64,000 nucleotides of DNA from G965230615 sp965230615 (GTDB taxonomy: Bacteria; Pseudomonadota; Gammaproteobacteria; HTCC5015), in the NCBI GenBank assembly GCA_965230615.1, contig OZ246012.1, positions 1,984,001 to 2,048,000 of the forward strand, given 5' to 3'. This document shows, in pieces, positions 1-9,607 of this stretch. Below the pieces are notes generated by a model, which did not search any database, was not told the origin of the DNA, and saw only the letters and a program-made list of their open reading frames with translations. The first letter of the stretch is position 1, and each line of letters opens with the position of its first letter. The translations under genes and the position numbers were made by a program.

Positions 1-1247
1 AAAAACTCTTTTTCACCACAAGTCACTTTAGCTGAGCCTTTCACAACAATCCAATGTTCCGCACGGTGATGATGCATTTGTAAAGATAAACGCGCCCCGG
101 GTCTTACAGTAATACGCTTTACCTTAAAGCGCTCATCTTCATCAATGGTTTCATAGCTTCCCCAGGGGCGATAGACCTTACGGTGCAACGCCGCTTCCTC
201 ACGCCCCGAGGCTTCCAACTGTTTTACCAGAGCTTTAATGTTTTCTGATTGGCTTTTATGCGCAACCATAACAGCATCGGTTGTTTCAACAACAATATGA
301 TCACTCACCCCCACCAAACCGACTAAGCGATTTGCAGCATGCACATAAGAGTTTTTCACATCATGCAAAATCACATCACCGCTAACCAAGTTCTCATTAC
401 TATCTTTATCCGCAGCATCCCATAATGCTTCCCACGAACCTAAATCACTCCAACCAGCGGCCATAGGTACGACCATGGCACCTTTAGCACGCTCCATCAC
501 GGCATAGTCTATTGAGTTGCTCGGGCATTGTGAAAAAATATCTTCACTCACGCGCATAAAGTCCAGATCACGGGTGATTTCAGCATGCGCCTGATTACAA
601 ACAGCCAGCATCTCTGGCTCAAACTCTTGCAATGCTTTTAGGTAGGTCTCAGCCTTAAACATAAACATACCACTGTTCCAGTAATAACTACCTTCAGCCA
701 AGAATGACTCTGCGGTTGCCTGATCAGGCTTCTCAGTAAAGGCCGCTATCTCAGTAATACCATCACCGTTAGCTTTAATATACCCATAACCGGTCGCTGG
801 CTGTGTGGGCTGTATACCAAACGTAATCAGCTTACCCGATTCAGCATGGCTTAAACCCTGACTCACTGCTGCTTCAAAAGCACTGACATCTTTTATTAAG
901 TGATCAGACGGCAGGACCAACAAAACACTGTTTTCATCAGTCGCTAGTGCCTCCAGTGCGGCCAGTGCGATAGCAGGTGCCGTATTGCGCCCGACAGGCT
1001 CCAACATAATCTTTGGTGACTTAACGCCCACTTGCTGTAACTGCTCAGCCACCTGAAACCGATTAGCCTGGTTAGATACGATGATCATCTCCCCATCGCT
1101 GGCTAACCCTGTCACACGTTCCGCTGTTTGCTGCAACAGCGATGCCTCTCCCATCAAAGGGATTAATTGCTTGGGATATTGGGCACGCGAAACCGGCCAT
1201 AAGCGGGTACCGCTACCACCGGAAAGGATAACTGGAATAATCTTCAT
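1..1247 (-). CDS. manC: Mannose-1-phosphate guanylyltransferase / mannose-6-phosphate isomerase, 3'-truncated by window edge
   Basis: Bifunctional enzyme making GDP-mannose (GTP + mannose-1-phosphate), with a C-terminal type II phosphomannose isomerase domain. The protein begins MKIIPVILSGGSGTRLWPVS, the nucleotidyltransferase signature, followed by a PKQL motif. An FVEKP motif lies mid-protein, and the end seen here has the cupin motif QMHHHRAEHW. About 415 codons are visible; the family usually has 470-480, so roughly 60 residues lie beyond base 1. The ATG at 1247 gives the canonical N-terminus. It is transcribed in the same direction as the polysaccharide locus further right, and GDP-mannose is a likely precursor for it, but the lnt-miaB block lies between. 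The reading frame runs to the window edge with no stop. Confidence 0.93.
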   Translation of the reverse strand, partial: MKIIPVILSGGSGTRLWPVSRAQYPKQLIPLMGEASLLQQTAERVTGLASDGEMIIVSNQANRFQVAEQLQQVGVKSPKIMLEPVGRNTAPAIALAALEALATDENSVLLVLPSDHLIKDVSAFEAAVSQGLSHAESGKLITFGIQPTQPATGYGYIKANGDGITEIAAFTEKPDQATAESFLAEGSYYWNSGMFMFKAETYLKALQEFEPEMLAVCNQAHAEITRDLDFMRVSEDIFSQCPSNSIDYAVMERAKGAMVVPMAAGWSDLGSWEALWDAADKDSNENLVSGDVILHDVKNSYVHAANRLVGLVGVSDHIVVETTDAVMVAHKSQSENIKALVKQLEASGREEAALHRKVYRPWGSYETIDEDERFKVKRITVRPGARLSLQMHHHRAEHWIVVKGSAKVTCGEKEF

Positions 1248-1345
1248 ATTTAGCGCTCAACTAGAGAGTCATATTGTCCTAAGGCTTAAGATGCTGGCTA
1301 TTCTACCTTATAAAACAGCCTCTTGGGAGAATTCATGTGATTGCC

Positions 1346-2872
1346 TTAGCTTATTGCATCGGCCTGCTGCGCGCGGCGCCAGGCCAGCAAAGCAACAAGC
1401 AAATAGCTGATCATCAACAATAGCACAATAGGTGCATTGCCCCAGCGTATAAACGGCGTGCTACCCGCTGCTGGCTGAATACTGCCGGTAACCACTGCCG
1501 CCTCAAACTGCGGCCCGACGACTTCAAGTTGCCCCTTGGGGCCAATCACGGCGGATATGCCATTATTGGTTGCGCGTAGCAAATACCGCCCCGCCTCTAA
1601 AGCACGCATACGAGCAATCTCCAAATGCTGATGCGGCGCAAAAGAGTCACCAAACCAAGCATCATTACTGGTATTGACCAAAAATGCCGCCTGCGGCTGT
1701 TGCCTAAATACATTACTGTAAGCTGATTCGTAACAAATACTGACACCAACAGGATGGCCCGCCAGGGAAATTGGCGCAAAGGTACTGCCGGGAGCAATAT
1801 CTGACATGGGAATATTAATATAGTTATTCAGAAAAGCTAATAAACCACGAAAAGGCATATATTCACCAAAGGGGACCAAATGCCTTTTATGGTAAACCGC
1901 CTGATCATCGCCCACTTTATACATACTATTGTAATAACGTTGGCGCTCGGCATCATAAACAAAAATACCGGTAAACAAATCTGTCTGCTTTAATGCTCTC
2001 TGCAAGTTATCCAGATAAGGCCTCACTCGATGTTGAAAAGCCGGTATTGCCGTCTCAGGCCAAACAATCAGGTCAGCTTTATCAAAATAAGGCTCACTGA
2101 GTTGCCGGTAGCCATCCAGGCTAACATGGCGCTTGCTTGCTTGCATTTTAATCTGCTGGGGAATATCGGCCTGCACCAAAGCCACTTCAACGCGATCCTG
2201 CAAGAGCGTAAACCAGCTAAACTGTGCCAATATGGCAGTTGCCATGATACTGCCTGCTAAAACGCCCAATACTGGCCAGCGACTGCTTTGCCATTGTGTA
2301 AGCAATAAATAGATAGCGGCTGCCCATAGCACCGTCATGGTACTGACCAGCAGCGCACCACCGACAGGCGCATAAACCGCCAGCGGTGTATCCACTTGAC
2401 TATAGGCTAACAACAACCAGGGGAAACCAGTAAATAGCCAACTCCGCAACCACTCGACCAGCACCCATAAGACAGGGAAAACTATTAACACGCGAGAAAG
2501 TTCATTGGGTGCTGGCAAACGCCGGTATAAATAGGCCACAGCCGCAATGTACAGCGCATTGATTAATACTAGTCCTAAAGCGATACCAGCAGACACTAAG
2601 GCAGAGGCTTCGCCAAAATCATGCAGGCTGTTATACACCCACGACACGCCAAGCCCGAACATACCGAGCCCAAACAAAAAACCCACTAAAACAGCGCGTC
2701 GTCGCGAGCAATTTTTTAACGCTAACAACAGGAACAATAAAGAAACAAAGGGTAATAAACGCCACTCAAACGGCGCAAACCCTAAGGGCATTAACAACCC
2801 TCCGACACAGGCCAATAGTTCCCGGTACCAAGACCGGCCAAAACCAGTTATGGTATGCCATGCTTTAGACAT
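1346..2872 (-). CDS. lnt: Apolipoprotein N-acyltransferase
   Basis: Transfers the third acyl chain to the N-terminal cysteine of lipoproteins in the inner membrane. At 508 aa it has the family's usual length. The first ~200 residues are a run of hydrophobic membrane segments, followed by a periplasmic nitrilase (CN hydrolase) domain. Expected catalytic features are visible: the glutamate in IVWPETAIPAF, the lysine in HKRHLVPFGEYMP and the cysteine in GVSICYESAY. A last membrane helix closes the protein. The start lies 5 bases after the corC stop, so it is translated from the miaB-phoH-ybeY-corC-lnt operon, as in E. coli. In a window rich in predicted lipoproteins this enzyme is part of their maturation route. 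Confidence 0.95.
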   Translation of the reverse strand: MSKAWHTITGFGRSWYRELLACVGGLLMPLGFAPFEWRLLPFVSLLFLLLALKNCSRRRAVLVGFLFGLGMFGLGVSWVYNSLHDFGEASALVSAGIALGLVLINALYIAAVAYLYRRLPAPNELSRVLIVFPVLWVLVEWLRSWLFTGFPWLLLAYSQVDTPLAVYAPVGGALLVSTMTVLWAAAIYLLLTQWQSSRWPVLGVLAGSIMATAILAQFSWFTLLQDRVEVALVQADIPQQIKMQASKRHVSLDGYRQLSEPYFDKADLIVWPETAIPAFQHRVRPYLDNLQRALKQTDLFTGIFVYDAERQRYYNSMYKVGDDQAVYHKRHLVPFGEYMPFRGLLAFLNNYINIPMSDIAPGSTFAPISLAGHPVGVSICYESAYSNVFRQQPQAAFLVNTSNDAWFGDSFAPHQHLEIARMRALEAGRYLLRATNNGISAVIGPKGQLEVVGPQFEAAVVTGSIQPAAGSTPFIRWGNAPIVLLLMISYLLVALLAWRRAQQADAIS

Positions 2873-2877
2873 TTGCT

Positions 2878-3759
2878 TTATTCTTCTTCGCTTATTGGTA
2901 TATTGGCTTTTGGTAGCGCCATCACTTGCAAACGGTGTATACGTCGCGAATCAGCACCTAACACTTTAAAACCAAAGCCACCTATCTCAAGCTCCTCGCC
3001 ACGTTTGGGCATATGCCCTAGCTGCCCTAATATAAGCCCGCCAATCGTATCAAATTCTTCGTCATTAAAGTCAGCTTTAAAGTATTCATTAAACTCTTCA
3101 ATCTCTGTTAATGCGAGCACAACATATTGTTTATTGCCGTGCGGACGAATATTTTGATCTTCTTCTAGGTCATGCTCGTCATCAATATCACCAACAATTA
3201 ACTCCAACACATCCTCAATGGTGACTAAACCAGCAACACCGCCATATTCATCAATGACAATCGCCATATGATTACGGCTGGCACGAAACTCTTTTAATAG
3301 AACATTCAGGCGTTTACTTTCTGGAATAAAAACAGGCGGGCGTATGATATCGCGCAAGTTAAAATCACTTTCTTCTTCATCAACATATTGCAATAAATCT
3401 TTGGCCAATAGGATACCAACCACTTCATCACGATTATCACCAATCACAGGAAAACGCGAATGCCCCGACGGAGTAACCGTTGCCAAAATATCGGCTAAAG
3501 AACCATCTTGCTCTACCACAACCATTTGCGAACGCGGAATCATAACATCGCGTACTTGCTCTTCGGCAACATCGAATACGCCCTCAATCATTGCCAGCGC
3601 ATAGCCATCGAATAAATCACGCTGCTGCGCATCTCTTAAAATCTCAAGCAATTGCTCACGATCTTGTGGCTCACCCACCAAGGCATTGCTGAGTTTCTCA
3701 AGCCAAGTTTTATTGGTACTTTTTACTTTAGGTTTCGTACTCGAAGGTTCTTCTGTCAT
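2878..3759 (-). CDS. corC: CorC/HlyC-family CBS-domain protein (magnesium/cobalt efflux-associated)
   Basis: Soluble CorC (YbeX) homologue of 293 aa. After a charged N-terminus it has two CBS domains (about residues 65-190; motifs VMIPRSQMVVV and IVIDEYGGVAGLVTIEDVLE) and a C-terminal transporter-associated (CorC_HlyC) domain with FDTIGGLI and GFGFKVL motifs. It lacks the membrane DUF21 domain of CorB-type proteins, as expected for CorC. The family is linked to Mg/Co tolerance and, in E. coli, to ribosome-related phenotypes. It sits between ybeY and lnt in the conserved operon. The ATG at 3759 is 16 bases after the ybeY stop. Confidence 0.93.
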   Translation of the reverse strand: MTEEPSSTKPKVKSTNKTWLEKLSNALVGEPQDREQLLEILRDAQQRDLFDGYALAMIEGVFDVAEEQVRDVMIPRSQMVVVEQDGSLADILATVTPSGHSRFPVIGDNRDEVVGILLAKDLLQYVDEEESDFNLRDIIRPPVFIPESKRLNVLLKEFRASRNHMAIVIDEYGGVAGLVTIEDVLELIVGDIDDEHDLEEDQNIRPHGNKQYVVLALTEIEEFNEYFKADFNDEEFDTIGGLILGQLGHMPKRGEELEIGGFGFKVLGADSRRIHRLQVMALPKANIPISEEE

Positions 3760-3775
3760 TTTCTATCACAAATAT

Positions 3776-4252
3776 TTAAGCATAGGGATCACTGTAATTA
3801 AAATGCGCCATGATCCGCTTTTCGACGGCTTCCATGCGCTGTGCATCTTGCTCATCAATATGATCATAGCCTTGCAAATGCAACATGCCATGAATAAACA
3901 TATGGGCCCAATGAGCGTCTGATGCTTTATTTTGTGCCTGCGACTCAGCCAAAATCACCGGCGCACATAAAGCCAAGTCTCCCAATTGCATTACCCCTGC
4001 TTCATCCACAAAGCCCATCGGGAATGATAATACATTTGTTGGCTTATTTTTATTACGGTACTGTGAATTCAGCAATTGCGATTCGGCCTGATCCACAATT
4101 TTGACACTCAGCGTAGCTGGCTTATCACCCTGATAAGCTGCTGCAACCCAGGTTTCAATCTGATGACTATCGGGCACACCTGAAACACTGGATTCATTCA
4201 GTAACATCACAGCCAGTAAGGCTGAAACGCTTTGCTGACACTCATTACTCAT
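3776..4252 (-). CDS. ybeY: Endoribonuclease YbeY (rRNA maturation factor)
   Basis: Zinc-dependent RNase for 16S rRNA 3'-end maturation and ribosome quality control. The diagnostic metal-binding motif HGMLHLQGYDH (HxxxHxxxxxH) is present near the C-terminus, and the NVLSFPMG motif typical of the family is seen. From the ATG at 4252 the protein is 158 aa, matching the family (about 150-160). The frame is open further upstream, but those codons lie inside phoH and do not resemble YbeY. An adjacent ATG at 4255 is an equal alternative. The start overlaps the phoH stop by 8 bases, implying translational coupling. Confidence 0.93.
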   Translation of the reverse strand: MSNECQQSVSALLAVMLLNESSVSGVPDSHQIETWVAAAYQGDKPATLSVKIVDQAESQLLNSQYRNKNKPTNVLSFPMGFVDEAGVMQLGDLALCAPVILAESQAQNKASDAHWAHMFIHGMLHLQGYDHIDEQDAQRMEAVEKRIMAHFNYSDPYA

Positions 4253-5213
4253 CATTTTCATATTGCTGGTAAGCATCAACAATACGCTGCACAAGCGGGT
4301 GGCGCACAACATCTTTTGCATGAAAATTAATAAAGCTGACGCCTTTCACATCGTTTAAAATATTAACGATTTGTCTCAAGCCAGACATACGCTGGTTCGG
4401 CAAATCAATTTGTGTGATATCACCGGTTACCACCGCTGTAGAACCAAAGCCAATACGCGTTAAAAACATTTTCATTTGTTCTTCGGTCGTATTCTGCGCT
4501 TCATCCATAATGATAAATGCATCATTGAGTGTCCGCCCGCGCATGTAAGCCAACGGCGCAACTTCGATAACATTTTTTTCTATTAGCTTTTCGACTTTTT
4601 CAAAGCCTAACATTTCGTATAGTGCGTCATACATTGGCCGCAAATAAGGATCAATTTTCTGTGCCAAATCACCAGGTAAAAAACCTAAACGCTCACCAGC
4701 TTCCACGGCAGGCCGAACCAGCACCAGTCGCCTTACCTGATCACTCTCCAGTGCTTCAACAGCACAAGCGACCGCTAAATATGTTTTACCGGTACCTGCA
4801 GGCCCTATTCCAAAAGCGAGGTCATTGCTGCGTATCGCCCGCACATAGGCATTTTGGTTATTCCCACGGACTTTAATGACACCGCGCCGTGTACGAATAG
4901 ATAAACTTTCATTATCACTTTGCTTAGCCAGCAACTCTTCAACATGTGATTGTTGCAGGTGCAGGTTCACCAAATCGGGTGTAATTGTTTTGCCTGAGCT
5001 AACCGTGTATAAGTCTTTTAACACTTCACAAGCACCATTGACTGCTGTCATATTGCCTTTGAGCTTAAAGATGTTGCCTCGGTTATTAATTTCAACGCCC
5101 AGGCGCTGCTCAATTTGACGCAGGTGAGAGTCTAGGTGCCCGCACAAATTCGCTAGGCGCAAATTATCTTCAGGCTTTAGGATAAGGTCGAGTGACTCGA
5201 TAGAGGTGGACAA
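4245..5213 (-). CDS. phoH: PhoH family ATPase (YbeZ)
   Basis: P-loop ATPase of the PhoH/YbeZ group, a functional partner of YbeY in RNA metabolism. At 322 aa it has the usual length. The Walker A motif GPAGTGKTYLA is near residue 140, and the Walker B-like DEAQNTT motif with the following TGDITQIDLP segment is clear. An N-terminal KH-like region precedes the ATPase. The gene follows miaB after a 150-base gap in which I see no other gene, and overlaps ybeY. Confidence 0.94.
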   Translation of the reverse strand: MSTSIESLDLILKPEDNLRLANLCGHLDSHLRQIEQRLGVEINNRGNIFKLKGNMTAVNGACEVLKDLYTVSSGKTITPDLVNLHLQQSHVEELLAKQSDNESLSIRTRRGVIKVRGNNQNAYVRAIRSNDLAFGIGPAGTGKTYLAVACAVEALESDQVRRLVLVRPAVEAGERLGFLPGDLAQKIDPYLRPMYDALYEMLGFEKVEKLIEKNVIEVAPLAYMRGRTLNDAFIIMDEAQNTTEEQMKMFLTRIGFGSTAVVTGDITQIDLPNQRMSGLRQIVNILNDVKGVSFINFHAKDVVRHPLVQRIVDAYQQYENDE

Positions 5214-5363
5214 TTTTTGACTACTTGCTGGTTACATTTGTGAATTAGGTTTTCGTTGGCGCATTCAATTGGCTCGTTTTATTCGCTGGCAACAGTATTA
5301 CAATGATAGCCAAGATTTTATAGTGGTGCCACCACCTGTACATTAGCAACTATTATGCCATTA

Positions 5364-6731
5364 CTACACTGCTACTACACTGGCACAGCGTTGTAATGCA
5401 GTTGCAGGCCCTATAAACTCGCCTCGCAAAGAGTTAGGCAGTGCTTCATTGATCATCACATTAACAAAGCTGCCAATATACTGCGAGTCTGCTGTAAAAT
5501 TAACCACCCGGTTATTTTCTGTCCGACCTGCAAGCTGTGAGGCATCTTTTTTCGAGGGCCCTTCGACCAACACACAACAACTTGAGCCGACCATACCCGC
5601 ACTGATCGCCTGTGCTGTCTTATTGATCTGCGCTTGTAATATAGCCAGACGCTCTTTCTTAGTAGCCATTGGCACATCATCGGGCAAGGACGCCGCAGGT
5701 GTCCCTGGCCGGGCGCTATAAATAAAACTAAACGATTGATCGTAACCAATATCATTTATCAGCTGCATGGTTGCGGCAAAATCCGCGTCAGTCTCACCCG
5801 GGAAGCCAATAATAAAATCGGATGACAGACTAATATTCGGGCGAATAGCTCTTAATTTGCGGATTTTGGCTTTATATTCCAATGCCGTATGGCCTCGTTT
5901 CATCGCCGCCAATATACGGTCAGAGCCACTTTGTACCGGCAAGTGTAGATGGTCGACCAACTCAGGAATCGTGGCATAAGCTTCGATCAGGCTGTCACTA
6001 AACTCGATTGGATGCGAGGTGGTATAGCGAATACGATCAACCCCCTCAATCGCTGCCACATAATGTAATAAGGTTGCAAAATCGCAAATCTCACCATCAT
6101 GCGTCAAGCCTCGATAAGCATTTACATTTTGCCCAAGTAAGTTAATTTCACGCACACCCTGCCCGGCTAAATCTGCCACTTCGGCAATCACATCATCTAA
6201 AGGTCGGCTAATCTCCTCCCCTCGGGTATACGGCACTACACAGAATGTGCAGTATTTACTACAACCTTCCATGATTGACACAAATGCCGTCACGCCATTG
6301 GCTTTTGGCGCAGGCAAATTATCGAACTTTTCGATTTCAGGAAAAGAGATATCAACAATCGGAATATGCTTTTTTTGTACATCCGCCACCATTTCTGGCA
6401 GGCGGTGCAGCGTTTGCGGGCCAAAAACCACATCGACAAACGGCGCGCGACCTCGGAGTGCATCACCTTCCTGGCTGGCAACACAGCCACCCACGCCGAT
6501 AACGACACCAGGCTTGGCATTTTTCAGCGGTTTCCAGCGGCCAAGCTCTGAGAAAACCTTCTCCTGAGCTTTTTCCCTTATAGAACAAGTATTTAGCAGG
6601 AGTAAATCTGCCTCAGCAGGGTCATCAGTTTGCTCATAACCTTGCGACTCAGATAAAACATCAAGCATTTTATCGGAATCATATTCGTTCATCTGACAAC
6701 CGTGGGTTTTTATATATACTTTGCGGGACAT
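5364..6731 (-). CDS. miaB: tRNA-2-methylthio-N6-dimethylallyladenosine synthase
   Basis: Radical SAM methylthiotransferase converting i6A37 to ms2i6A37 in tRNAs that read UNN codons. The N-terminal UPF0004 domain has its three cluster cysteines (KTHGCQMNEYDS, LLNTCSIREKA, GVGGCVASQ). The radical SAM cluster is EGCSKYCTFCVVPYTRG. A C-terminal TRAM domain follows. From the ATG at 6731 (MSRKVYIKTHG) the protein is 455 aa, and this start matches where homologues begin. An in-frame ATG at 6746 would add five residues. It is first in the miaB-phoH-ybeY-corC-lnt gene order. Confidence 0.95.
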   Translation of the reverse strand: MSRKVYIKTHGCQMNEYDSDKMLDVLSESQGYEQTDDPAEADLLLLNTCSIREKAQEKVFSELGRWKPLKNAKPGVVIGVGGCVASQEGDALRGRAPFVDVVFGPQTLHRLPEMVADVQKKHIPIVDISFPEIEKFDNLPAPKANGVTAFVSIMEGCSKYCTFCVVPYTRGEEISRPLDDVIAEVADLAGQGVREINLLGQNVNAYRGLTHDGEICDFATLLHYVAAIEGVDRIRYTTSHPIEFSDSLIEAYATIPELVDHLHLPVQSGSDRILAAMKRGHTALEYKAKIRKLRAIRPNISLSSDFIIGFPGETDADFAATMQLINDIGYDQSFSFIYSARPGTPAASLPDDVPMATKKERLAILQAQINKTAQAISAGMVGSSCCVLVEGPSKKDASQLAGRTENNRVVNFTADSQYIGSFVNVMINEALPNSLRGEFIGPATALQRCASVVAV

Positions 6732-6823
6732 CTCGGCAATCTTCATCAATAAAGCTAGTAAAACGCGTTATTATCGCATTTTACGCGACATTGATGAACT
6801 ACCAATTTATCGCTAATCACTGC

Positions 6824-8239
6824 CTAATATGCGTTCTTGTCCACAAACCCTTTGAATATTGTCATCAGAATTATGCGCAAATCAAATGAAAGAGACCAGT
6901 TCTCGATATAAAAAAGGTCATACTCAATTCTTTTACGCATTTTTTCCAAGGTATCAGTTTGCCCGCGGTAACCATTTATCTGGGCCCAGCCAGTAATGCC
7001 AGGCTTTACCTTATGCCGCTGCATGTAGCCATCAATTTGATCCATGTATTTCATATTATGCTCGAGTGCATGCGGCCTTGGGCCGACAATCGACATTCTT
7101 CCCTGCAGCACATTGAAAAACTGAGGCAACTCATCAAGGCTGGTTTTACGCAAAAATCGACCAACCCGAGTTACTCTACAGTCGTTTTCGGTAGCCTGAC
7201 TCACAACACCCTCAGGCTCTGTATGACAAACCATGGTACGAAACTTATAGACTTTGATGGGCCTGCCATCCCAACCATGCCGCAATTGCTTAAATAAGAT
7301 TGGACCCGGCGAGCCAAATTTAACAGCAATGGAAATTACTATCATTAATGGCAAAATTAAAATGAAAATAATCAGACCTAAGAAACGGTCTTCAATTTCT
7401 TTGACTAAGCCATTCACACCATCCATCGGCGTCACTGATAAGTTAACAACCGGTAACCCAGCAACTTCTGAAATCGAATGATTAATCATTCTAAAACTTA
7501 ATACATCAGGAATATAACGAATATCCACGGTTGAGTGCCTCAACTGATGGAGCACATCATCAATAATCTCTTTACCGCTTAGTGGCATGGCTATCCACAC
7601 CTGATCAATCTCATTGTCATTAACAAATTCAATGACATTACGATGATCGAGGCAATGAAAGACATCTTTTTCTTGATAACGAGCTGGTACCTCAATATCC
7701 CCAAAAACACCAACAATTTTCAGTCCTGCCCATGGCGACACAGCGATCCGCTCTATCACTTGCGCCCCCATATCGCCGGACCCGACAATAGCAATTTTGC
7801 GGTAGTTAAGCCCTTCACTTCTTACCCAACTTAAAAACGACCGGAGCACCAGCCGACTCAGCACCAGCGCACTCCAAGAAAGAGTGCACCATAAGCCAAA
7901 CCATACTCTCGAATACAAAGCACTGGTTTTTGTCATGACCGAAATCACCGCGAGCCCCAAAAATATGGCGGCCACAGCGGCAGTAATCACTCTCACTTCG
8001 TTCAGTATATGCTCGCCGCGCCATGGCCGATAAAGCCCTGACAGATAAAGAGTGAAAGCAGATAAAATTAACCCGGCGATAACGGGATATTTATAATCTG
8101 AATATACCGCAGGGTGCCCTAAATACTCCTTCAAGTAGAGCTGAAATGCCAAAAAAGAGACTAAAAAGATCAGCCCAACGTCCCAGAGACGCAATAAAAA
8201 TGAAAAGATACTAGAATTTTCGCGCAAAACACCTGCCAT
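6824..8239 (-). CDS. Undecaprenyl-phosphate sugar phosphotransferase (WcaJ-type, initiates polysaccharide repeat unit)
   Basis: Polyisoprenyl-phosphate hexose-1-phosphate transferase that would load the first sugar-1-phosphate onto undecaprenyl phosphate. About four N-terminal membrane segments are followed by a CoA-binding-like domain with the IAIVGSGDMGAQVIERIA motif. A further hydrophobic segment leads to the C-terminal catalytic domain with KFGSPGPILFKQ, VYKFRTM, LRKTSLDELPQFFNVLQG and VKPGITGWAQ. From the ATG at 8239 the protein is 471 aa. This start is preceded by AGGGA about 8 bases upstream, and the only upstream start is a TTG at 8284. It is the last gene of the locus in transcription order. 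Glucose-1-phosphate is the usual substrate of WcaJ proteins, but specificity cannot be read here. Confidence 0.88.
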   Translation of the reverse strand: MAGVLRENSSIFSFLLRLWDVGLIFLVSFLAFQLYLKEYLGHPAVYSDYKYPVIAGLILSAFTLYLSGLYRPWRGEHILNEVRVITAAVAAIFLGLAVISVMTKTSALYSRVWFGLWCTLSWSALVLSRLVLRSFLSWVRSEGLNYRKIAIVGSGDMGAQVIERIAVSPWAGLKIVGVFGDIEVPARYQEKDVFHCLDHRNVIEFVNDNEIDQVWIAMPLSGKEIIDDVLHQLRHSTVDIRYIPDVLSFRMINHSISEVAGLPVVNLSVTPMDGVNGLVKEIEDRFLGLIIFILILPLMIVISIAVKFGSPGPILFKQLRHGWDGRPIKVYKFRTMVCHTEPEGVVSQATENDCRVTRVGRFLRKTSLDELPQFFNVLQGRMSIVGPRPHALEHNMKYMDQIDGYMQRHKVKPGITGWAQINGYRGQTDTLEKMRKRIEYDLFYIENWSLSFDLRIILMTIFKGFVDKNAY

Positions 8240-8342
8240 TCTGTTTTCCCTAATAGTCAAAGTCTCAACACTTGATTTCCACAAGCAAATACTGTACCTA
8301 AAAACACATGCACATGTAAAATAAAGTTCCTATAAAAATATG

Positions 8343-8371
8343 CAAATATGCAAATATGCAAACCTAGTCAA
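8343..8371 (-). promoter_or_regulatory. Possible sigma70 promoter for the WcaJ-type gene, within an 8-bp triple repeat
   Basis: The 306-base gap before the phosphotransferase gene holds TTGACT (8366-8371 on the minus strand), then 17 bases, then TATTTG. The spacer and -10 region overlap three tandem copies of AAATATGC (8336-8359). I see no gene in the gap. This would give the last gene its own promoter. The -10 match is weak, so this is tentative. Confidence 0.3.
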
Positions 8372-8545
8372 AAAATTAACTCAAAAGCCTGACATTAGCG
8401 CTGAACCAAGCACAATATTCCATTTTGCCCCAGCCTCGCGGTATTATCGTTTAGCTTGGCTATCGCAGATCACCCAAGCTCATGAAAAGCCATTTTATTC
8501 TTTTTTGTTGTGCGTATCTGTAAAAAAATGTGAAGACGTTCTATT

Positions 8546-9448
8546 TTAAGTCGTTCTTACAGCACTGATAAAAGCGACTGCCGCTGCTGCCGGGCAGCCA
8601 TCAGCATAGCGAGCCTGACATTGCTCAGCATCTACTTTAGACCAACCTTCAGATGATATCTGGTATACATCAAACTCAAGCTCTGAAACTTTAGCTGAAA
8701 TTGCGTTAATTGCAGCCTGTATTGCGTCAAAATCAAAAACCTGGGAGGCTTTCTTGAGGGTATAAGGGTGAATTAAAACTTCTCTACAACCATATGGCAC
8801 ACTGATTAGAAAGCGCCCGCCAACATTAAGCAAATCAACTATTTTAACGATTGAGTTTACAAGCGGCTCAACCTCAGGCTCCGTATATATAGCTGGCACG
8901 GATGAGCCATATTGGGAATTATCATAGCCAATATGCTCTATAGTTGATAATGAAGTAATGACATCGAACTTACGACCATTTTGAAAAGCATCTTGCAAGG
9001 TCGATAAATGATAATAAACAGGTACCTCTACAGCAACCGGTTCCAAGTCGACATTACAAAACCATACGCTTTCGCATGACGTTGTCAAAACGGGATCCAC
9101 TAAACTATTATTTAGCACACAACCTACATCTAAAATTTCTGCCTGTTTGCCTGCACGCTGCAACCAAGCTGAAAAATATGTATATTCCGCGACTCTTTCA
9201 TCATACTGGCGTGCATCAAAGCCAGATAAAACCTGATCAACACTCTCTCCCATCCCTACTTTTTGGATAAAGCCCGTGATCAAAGTATTACGCGCCACGT
9301 AATAAGAATCATTCAACACTTTAGCCATAGGTTTGCTAGAGAACGCCGTATAGCAAGCAAGTCTCAGTCGCTTATAAGCCGAGCCAACAATCGCTTTAGG
9401 ACTCTTTGAATATAGCTTATCAAAAAAAGTAAAAGCTCGTTTGTACAT
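8546..9448 (-). CDS. Putative SAM-dependent methyltransferase in the polysaccharide locus
   Basis: A 300-aa protein with a recognisable class I methyltransferase pattern in its middle: EILDVGCVLNNS fits the SAM-binding motif I region, and DVITSLSTIEHIG fits the later 'SxxxxEHIG' motif seen in surface-glycan methyltransferases. The N-terminal ~90 residues and the C-terminal part are unrecognised. The ATG at 9448 has AGGAAG five bases upstream; the longer reading to 9469 lacks such support. It lies between the ligase-like gene and the initiating phosphotransferase. It may methylate a sugar or lipid-linked glycan, but this is inferred from context. Confidence 0.6.
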   Translation of the reverse strand: MYKRAFTFFDKLYSKSPKAIVGSAYKRLRLACYTAFSSKPMAKVLNDSYYVARNTLITGFIQKVGMGESVDQVLSGFDARQYDERVAEYTYFSAWLQRAGKQAEILDVGCVLNNSLVDPVLTTSCESVWFCNVDLEPVAVEVPVYYHLSTLQDAFQNGRKFDVITSLSTIEHIGYDNSQYGSSVPAIYTEPEVEPLVNSIVKIVDLLNVGGRFLISVPYGCREVLIHPYTLKKASQVFDFDAIQAAINAISAKVSELEFDVYQISSEGWSKVDAEQCQARYADGCPAAAAVAFISAVRTT

Positions 9449-9607
9449 GACACTTCCTGTAATCATCATTATTGCCTTGGCTTGAACAGACTATCAAAAT
9501 GCATACTCTTAAGAAATACAGTCTCGAAAGGAAAAGTTTACTTCAATTACTGACAAAAGCCCGCAATACTAAAAAGGCCACGTCATATTGCATAAATATG
9601 CATAATC

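Noticed and set aside
1081..1410. Plus-strand reading frame near the manC/lnt junction
   Set aside because: It lies antisense to manC and lnt and has no family resemblance.
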